Below, piece by piece: positions 7,016-9,912 of a DNA stretch of 9,912 nt. The notes under the pieces are model-generated. The model did not search any database. It was not told the origin of the DNA and saw only the letters and a program-made list of their open reading frames with translations. The stretch is taken from contig JAJQBM010000183.1 in the NCBI GenBank assembly GCA_021203285.1, positions 253-10,164 of the forward strand. Direction: 5' to 3'. The first letter of the stretch is position 1. Each line of letters opens with the position of its first letter. The stretch is from Clostridiales bacterium. GTDB lineage: Bacteria > Bacillota > Clostridia > Lachnospirales > Lachnospiraceae. The position numbers were made by a program, and so were the translations under genes.

Positions 7016-7038
7016 CGGACAGGAGTCATATTTGTCCG
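7016..7038 (+). repeat. Inverted repeat after the HAD gene
   Basis: CGGACA (7016-7021) and TGTCCG (7033-7038) form a perfect 6-bp inverted repeat with an 11-nt loop, 3 nt after the HAD stop codon. No T-run follows, so it is not a standard intrinsic terminator. It could be a 3'-end processing stem or a protein-binding site for the next gene. A poor promoter-like pair (TTGTCC 7032-7037, TAGTAA 7056-7061, 18-nt spacing) overlaps it. Confidence 0.35.
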
Positions 7039-7086
7039 TCTGATTCATAAAGATGTAGTAACGATTCCGCATGGAGATTTTTATAT

Positions 7087-7401
7087 ATGGATCAGCAGCG
7101 GTATTATGACCGAAAGCAGTATGTCGAGGAGGCGCGAAGCAGCTTTGATGCGCGGCCGGAAAAGCGCGGGCGCGAGGAGCGGGAGCATAACGATGCGGAG
7201 GCTGCGCCGCGGAGTTTCTTTAAGCTGAGACTCTTTCTTTCCGCTATTCTTGTCGCCGGATTTTTCCTGATGCGGGTGAGCGGGTGGAGCTGTTTCGGAA
7301 TCGGTGCCGCGGCGATTGAGGAGAAAATTAAGAGCAGTATTTCCCTGCCGGATTCTTTTTCCAACCTGTCGGAGCTGGTCACGATCGCCGGAGAAAAGTA
7401 A
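7087..7401 (+). CDS. Unrecognised single-pass membrane protein
   Basis: A 104-residue protein that I do not recognise. Residues 1-43 are hydrophilic and highly charged, rich in Arg, Glu and Asp, with no signal peptide. Residues about 49-63 (LFLSAILVAGFFLM core) form one hydrophobic segment preceded by Lys46 and Arg48. The positive-inside rule therefore predicts a cytoplasmic N terminus and an outside C-terminal tail of ~40 residues containing a Gly/Ala-rich stretch and a Ser-rich end. One Cys (69) lies just outside the membrane. ATG 7087 has GGAG at 7073-7076, a 10-nt spacing. It sits alone between the HAD gene (74 nt) and the trp promoter (30 nt). The SD, the coherent membrane topology and matching codon character support a real gene. 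No enzyme motif is visible. Confidence 0.7.
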   Translation: MDQQRYYDRKQYVEEARSSFDARPEKRGREEREHNDAEAAPRSFFKLRLFLSAILVAGFFLMRVSGWSCFGIGAAAIEEKIKSSISLPDSFSNLSELVTIAGEK

Positions 7402-7422
7402 AAATGATACGGGTGATTTTTT
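7384..7422 (+). terminator. Weak possible intrinsic terminator before the trp promoter
   Basis: ATCGCC (7384-7389) can pair with GGTGAT (7412-7417, one G-U pair) and is followed by T residues to 7422. The stem is short and the 22-nt A-rich loop is long, and the 5' arm lies within the last codons of the membrane-protein gene. It could partly end transcripts from the his side; readthrough into the trp leader is likely if it is inactive. Confidence 0.25.
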
Positions 7423-7431
7423 GCGCAGCGG

Positions 7432-7460
7432 TTGACAGATCAAAGCCGCGGTGGTAGTAT
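7432..7460 (+). promoter_or_regulatory. Sigma-A-type promoter of the trp operon
   Basis: A perfect TTGACA (-35, 7432-7437) and TAGTAT (-10, 7455-7460) are separated by 17 nt. Transcription should begin near 7467, just ahead of T-box stem I. The position immediately before a T-box leader and trpE makes the assignment firm. Confidence 0.85.
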
Positions 7461-7479
7461 AGAGAAGTAAAAAGATAAA

Positions 7480-7808
7480 GTCGATGAGCAAAAAGAGTAC
7501 TTTTACAGACTGCCCTACAGAGAGCCGGTGCGGCTGAGAGCCGGTGAGCAAGTGTGAGAGGAATGGGTTTGCGAGATGCTTCTGCGAAACGTTTTTACCG
7601 CCAAGTAGCAGTCGCCGTGTCCTCACGTTACAGAGGGAAGATATCGGATCAAGAGGATCGGGATGCCCGCTTGCGGAGCAGCCGGTATGAGATTCTGTAT
7701 CGGATGAGGTCGACCGGGTGTCTTCTGTCAGGTATCCGTCGATGAACAAGGGTGGCACCACGATGATTCGTCCCTGATTGCAGTTTATGCAGTCACGGGG
7801 CTTTTTTT
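7480..7808 (+). ncRNA. T-box riboswitch (tRNA-Trp responsive) controlling trpEG
   Basis: A cis-acting leader RNA that binds uncharged tRNA and permits readthrough when the amino acid is scarce. The stem I base pairs GCAAA (7488-7492) with TTTGC (7568-7572). The loop-E signature AGTA (7496-7499) faces GAA (7561-7563), which is followed directly by the specifier TGG (7564-7566), the Trp codon. The distal stem I contains AGAGAGCCGG, typical of the elbow-binding region. The conserved T-box AAGGGTGGCACCACG spans 7748-7762. Its bulge UGGC would pair with GCCA, the acceptor end of a tRNA with discriminator G, as in bacterial tRNA-Trp. The antiterminator pairs AGGG (7749-7752) with CCCT (7772-7775) and ACGA with TCGT, and excludes the downstream terminator. 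Both tRNA-reading elements and the downstream trpE agree. Confidence 0.95.
7771..7808 (+). terminator. T-box-controlled intrinsic terminator
   Basis: The 5' arm TCCCTGATTGCA (7771-7782) pairs with TGCAGTCACGGGG (7788-7800) across a 5-nt loop, with one bulged C and one G-U pair, followed by C and seven T (7802-7808). The 5' arm also serves as the 3' side of the antiterminator, so the two structures are mutually exclusive. trpE starts 32 nt later. Confidence 0.92.
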
Positions 7809-7840
7809 AGTTTCAAAATTCAATCAGGAGAGACAGCGGT

Positions 7841-9256
7841 ATGAAGCGAGTTTTAAAGCTTTACAAAAAAACGGTGAGCATCATAAATGAGACGCCCATT
7901 GAAATGTATGAAAATCTGGTGGGAAAGAAAAAGGGCTTTCTGTTGGAGAGCTATGATAAAAATTATGATATGTTCACCATCTTCGGCGCGGAGCCGGAGG
8001 AGATCATTACCTCGCGGGGGAATGCGCTTGTCATCACAAGAGGGGTCGGCTCCGAGGAGGTGCGGGAGGGAAATCCCCACGAGCGCCTGAAGGAATACTA
8101 CAGCGAGTTTGAGATCCGGAAGGATAATCACGAGCTTTCTTTTACCGGCGGGCTGGTGGGCAATCTCGGTTATGATTATATCCGCTATACGGAAGATCTG
8201 CCGGACAATAATCCGGATGATATCGGGATTGAGACGATTCAGATGATGCTGATGACACGCTTCCTTGTCGTGGATCATGTGTCCGAAACCATGACGGCCA
8301 TTGTTCTGGACGGGGATAATGAGGAAGGGAAAAAACGTGCATTATCCGCGGCGGCCGGGATGATCGACGGGGCGTGGACAGATCGGCCGGAGAATCACAG
8401 GGACAGCGCTTTTGTCCGGGACGGAAAGATTGTCCACAAAACAGACACATTGGAGGAGTACAGTGAAAAGGTGGAGAGAATCCGCCATTACATCCGCGAG
8501 GGACATATTTTCCAGACGGTGCTTTCTCAGCGGTGGACGATAGAGACCGGTCAGGACGGATTTACCCTCTATAAGCATCTGAGGGAGATCAATCCGTCGC
8601 CGTATCTGTACTACTATAATTACGGGGACTTTGAAGTGATCGGCAGCTCGCCGGAGATGATCGTGAAACAGCAGGGCGACCGGGTATATACCTGTCCGAT
8701 CGCGGGCAGCCGTCCGCGCGGAAAGTCGAAGGAGGAGGACATTGCGCTGACAGAGGAGCTTCTGGCGGATGAGAAGGAGCAGGCGGAGCATGTGATGCTG
8801 GTCGATCTGGCGCGAAATGACATGGGGCGTATTTCCGAGTTCGGAACGGTGAAGGTCACAGAATTTATGAAGGTGCAGTATTACTCCCACGTGATGCACA
8901 TCGTCTCTCTGGTGGAGGGACGAAAAAAGGGCGTCTGCCATCCGCTAGATTTGGTCGCATCCTTCCTTCCGGCTGGAACTTTGAGCGGCGCGCCGAAGAT
9001 TCGCGCCATGGAGATTATCGATGAGCTGGAGACGACCCGCCGTGGACTCTACGGCGGAGCGACCGGGTATGTGGACTTTTCCGGTGATATGGATTTCTGC
9101 ATCACGATTCGCACGATGGTAAAGCAGGGCAAAAAGGTATATCTGCAGGCAGGCGCGGGTATCGTCGCGGACTCCGTTCCCGAAAAGGAGTATCAGGAGT
9201 GCTGCAATAAGGTGATGGCTTTGGCGAAGACGTTGGTAACGGAGGAGAACTTATGA
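7841..9256 (+). CDS. trpE: Anthranilate synthase component I
   Basis: Converts chorismate plus ammonia (supplied by TrpG) to anthranilate, the first committed step of tryptophan synthesis. The 471 residues carry the N-terminal LLES motif (34-37), part of the tryptophan feedback site. Family motifs follow: NPSPYLYYY (251-259), CPIAGSRPRG (285-294), DEKEQAEH (310-317), VDLARND (321-327), PAGTLSGAPK (377-386) and GAGIVADSVPEKEYQE (438-453). The PIAG form, with Ala where aminodeoxychorismate synthase PabB usually has the catalytic Lys (PIKG), together with LLES and the tryptophan T-box, argues for TrpE. It is slightly shorter than many TrpE proteins. ATG 7841 has AGGAG at 7826-7830, a 10-nt spacing. 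Its stop overlaps the trpG start as ATGA. Control should be by T-box antitermination and by tryptophan inhibition of the enzyme. Confidence 0.97.
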   Translation: MKRVLKLYKKTVSIINETPIEMYENLVGKKKGFLLESYDKNYDMFTIFGAEPEEIITSRGNALVITRGVGSEEVREGNPHERLKEYYSEFEIRKDNHELSFTGGLVGNLGYDYIRYTEDLPDNNPDDIGIETIQMMLMTRFLVVDHVSETMTAIVLDGDNEEGKKRALSAAAGMIDGAWTDRPENHRDSAFVRDGKIVHKTDTLEEYSEKVERIRHYIREGHIFQTVLSQRWTIETGQDGFTLYKHLREINPSPYLYYYNYGDFEVIGSSPEMIVKQQGDRVYTCPIAGSRPRGKSKEEDIALTEELLADEKEQAEHVMLVDLARNDMGRISEFGTVKVTEFMKVQYYSHVMHIVSLVEGRKKGVCHPLDLVASFLPAGTLSGAPKIRAMEIIDELETTRRGLYGGATGYVDFSGDMDFCITIRTMVKQGKKVYLQAGAGIVADSVPEKEYQECCNKVMALAKTLVTEENL

Positions 9257-9840
9257 TTTTACTCATTGATAATTACGATTCATTTACCTACAATCTGTAC
9301 CAGTTCATGGGGATTTTTGCAAATGATATCCGTGTCGTCCGGAACGATAAGATTACGATTGACGAAATTCGCGCAATGCAACCGGAGAAAATTGTCCTCT
9401 CGCCGGGGCCGAAGGATCCGAAGGAGGCCGGAATCTGCATGGATCTGGTTCGCGCGTTCTATGACAAAGTGCCGATCCTCGGCATCTGCCTCGGACACCA
9501 GTGTATCGGGGAGGCGCTGGGCGGGACGGTCTCCTACGCGAAAAAGCTGCTGCACGGAAAACAGTCTGTAATCCGCCACTCCGGCACCGGGATTTTTGAG
9601 GGCGTGCCGTCTCCGCTGAAGGTGGCGCGGTATCACTCCCTTGCCGTTCAGGCGGAGGGACTTTCGGATTGTCTGGAGATCTCGGCGCAGACGGAGGACG
9701 GGGAGATCATGGCGATCCGGCATCGGGAGTATCCAGTGTATGGGATGCAGTTTCATCCGGAGTCGATCTATACGGAGCATGGGAAAAAGATATTGGAAAA
9801 CTTCTTAGAAATTGATTGGCGGACGCTTCGGATGTCATGA
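9253..9840 (+). CDS. trpG: Anthranilate synthase component II (glutamine amidotransferase)
   Basis: Class I glutamine amidotransferase that releases ammonia from glutamine for TrpE. The 195 residues show LLIDNYDSFTYNL (3-15), the oxyanion region LSPGPKDP (49-56), the nucleophile Cys79 in ILGICLGHQ, the HGK segment (101-103), YHSLAV (127-132), and the His168/Glu170 pair in MQFHPES. It is the plain TrpG size, with no fused TrpD domain. It overlaps trpE by 4 nt (ATGA), with GGAGGAG (9241-9247) 5 nt upstream inside trpE, consistent with equimolar coupled synthesis. In some Firmicutes one such subunit also serves PabB; no pab gene is seen here, so the dual role is only possible. The next trp genes would lie beyond the window. 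Confidence 0.96.
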   Translation: MILLIDNYDSFTYNLYQFMGIFANDIRVVRNDKITIDEIRAMQPEKIVLSPGPKDPKEAGICMDLVRAFYDKVPILGICLGHQCIGEALGGTVSYAKKLLHGKQSVIRHSGTGIFEGVPSPLKVARYHSLAVQAEGLSDCLEISAQTEDGEIMAIRHREYPVYGMQFHPESIYTEHGKKILENFLEIDWRTLRMS

Positions 9841-9912
9841 TATATTTCACACAACCGGGGCAACGCTTCGACAAACTAATCGCTAACTGCGACTAAGACG
9901 CTCAGGAGAGCC
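9841..9912 (+). other. Noncoding tail after trpG, ending in an SD-like site
   Basis: The last 72 nt hold no start codon with an SD and no T-run terminator, so the trp transcript probably continues. AGGAG at 9904-9908 would suit a gene starting just past the window edge, most likely another trp gene such as trpD (inference). The middle part has short spaced repeats of CTAA/CTAAC words and a 4-bp hairpin TCGC/GCGA (9880-9892). Its composition differs from the adjoining coding sequence, and it may be part of a dispersed intergenic repeat. Confidence 0.4.

Noticed and set aside
7554..7745. 63-residue open frame within the T-box leader
   Set aside because: It coincides with stem I, including the specifier, and the rest of the T-box; the region is explained as structured RNA.
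7081..7761. Antisense 226-residue open frame across the membrane-protein gene and the T-box
   Set aside because: It spans a promoter and a structured RNA on the other strand and shows no domain.

Overview
This 9.9 kb window looks like the chromosome of a Gram-positive Clostridia member, most likely Lachnospiraceae. The grounds are a short-form HisG paired with HisZ, a RecU-type (not RuvC-type) Holliday junction resolvase, a tryptophan T-box leader in front of trpE, strong AGGAG-type ribosome binding sites, sigma-A-like promoters, and moderately GC-rich coding sequence. All supported genes lie on the + strand. I see no mobile element, CRISPR array, tRNA or rRNA.

Layout. (1) Positions 1-1922 hold the 3' part of an RluA-family pseudouridine synthase (cut by the left edge), a histidine-phosphatase-superfamily enzyme and recU, separated by 4 and 2 nt, so probably one transcript. 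(2) Positions 1923-2086 hold a near-consensus promoter and an ~80-nt leader with an 18-bp imperfect palindrome just downstream of the expected transcription start, a candidate operator. (3) Positions 2087-6333 hold a histidine operon, hisZ-hisG-hisD-hisB-hisI. (4) A HAD-superfamily phosphatase gene (6314-7012) overlaps the end of hisI by 20 nt, followed by an unrecognised single-pass membrane protein gene (7087-7401). (5) Positions 7432-7808 hold a second near-consensus promoter and a complete T-box leader. Its specifier (UGG) and antiterminator bulge (UGGC) both fit tRNA-Trp, and it ends in an intrinsic terminator. (6) trpE and trpG (7841-9840) overlap by an ATGA junction. The last 72 nt are noncoding, end in an SD-like AGGAG, and probably lead into the next trp gene.

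The his block supplies the first committed step (HisZG), the cyclohydrolase step (HisI), the dehydratase step (HisB) and the final two oxidations (HisD). hisE, hisA, hisF, hisH, hisC and a recognised histidinol phosphatase are not in the window. The HAD enzyme joined to hisI is a possible but unproven phosphatase. The two amino-acid operons appear to use different controls: transcription antitermination by uncharged tRNA-Trp for trp, and possibly a DNA-binding repressor for his, whose leader has no T-box. The genes are mostly ordinary core metabolism. The points most worth a second look are the his operator candidate, the HAD gene, the orphan membrane protein and the short noncoding tail after trpG.
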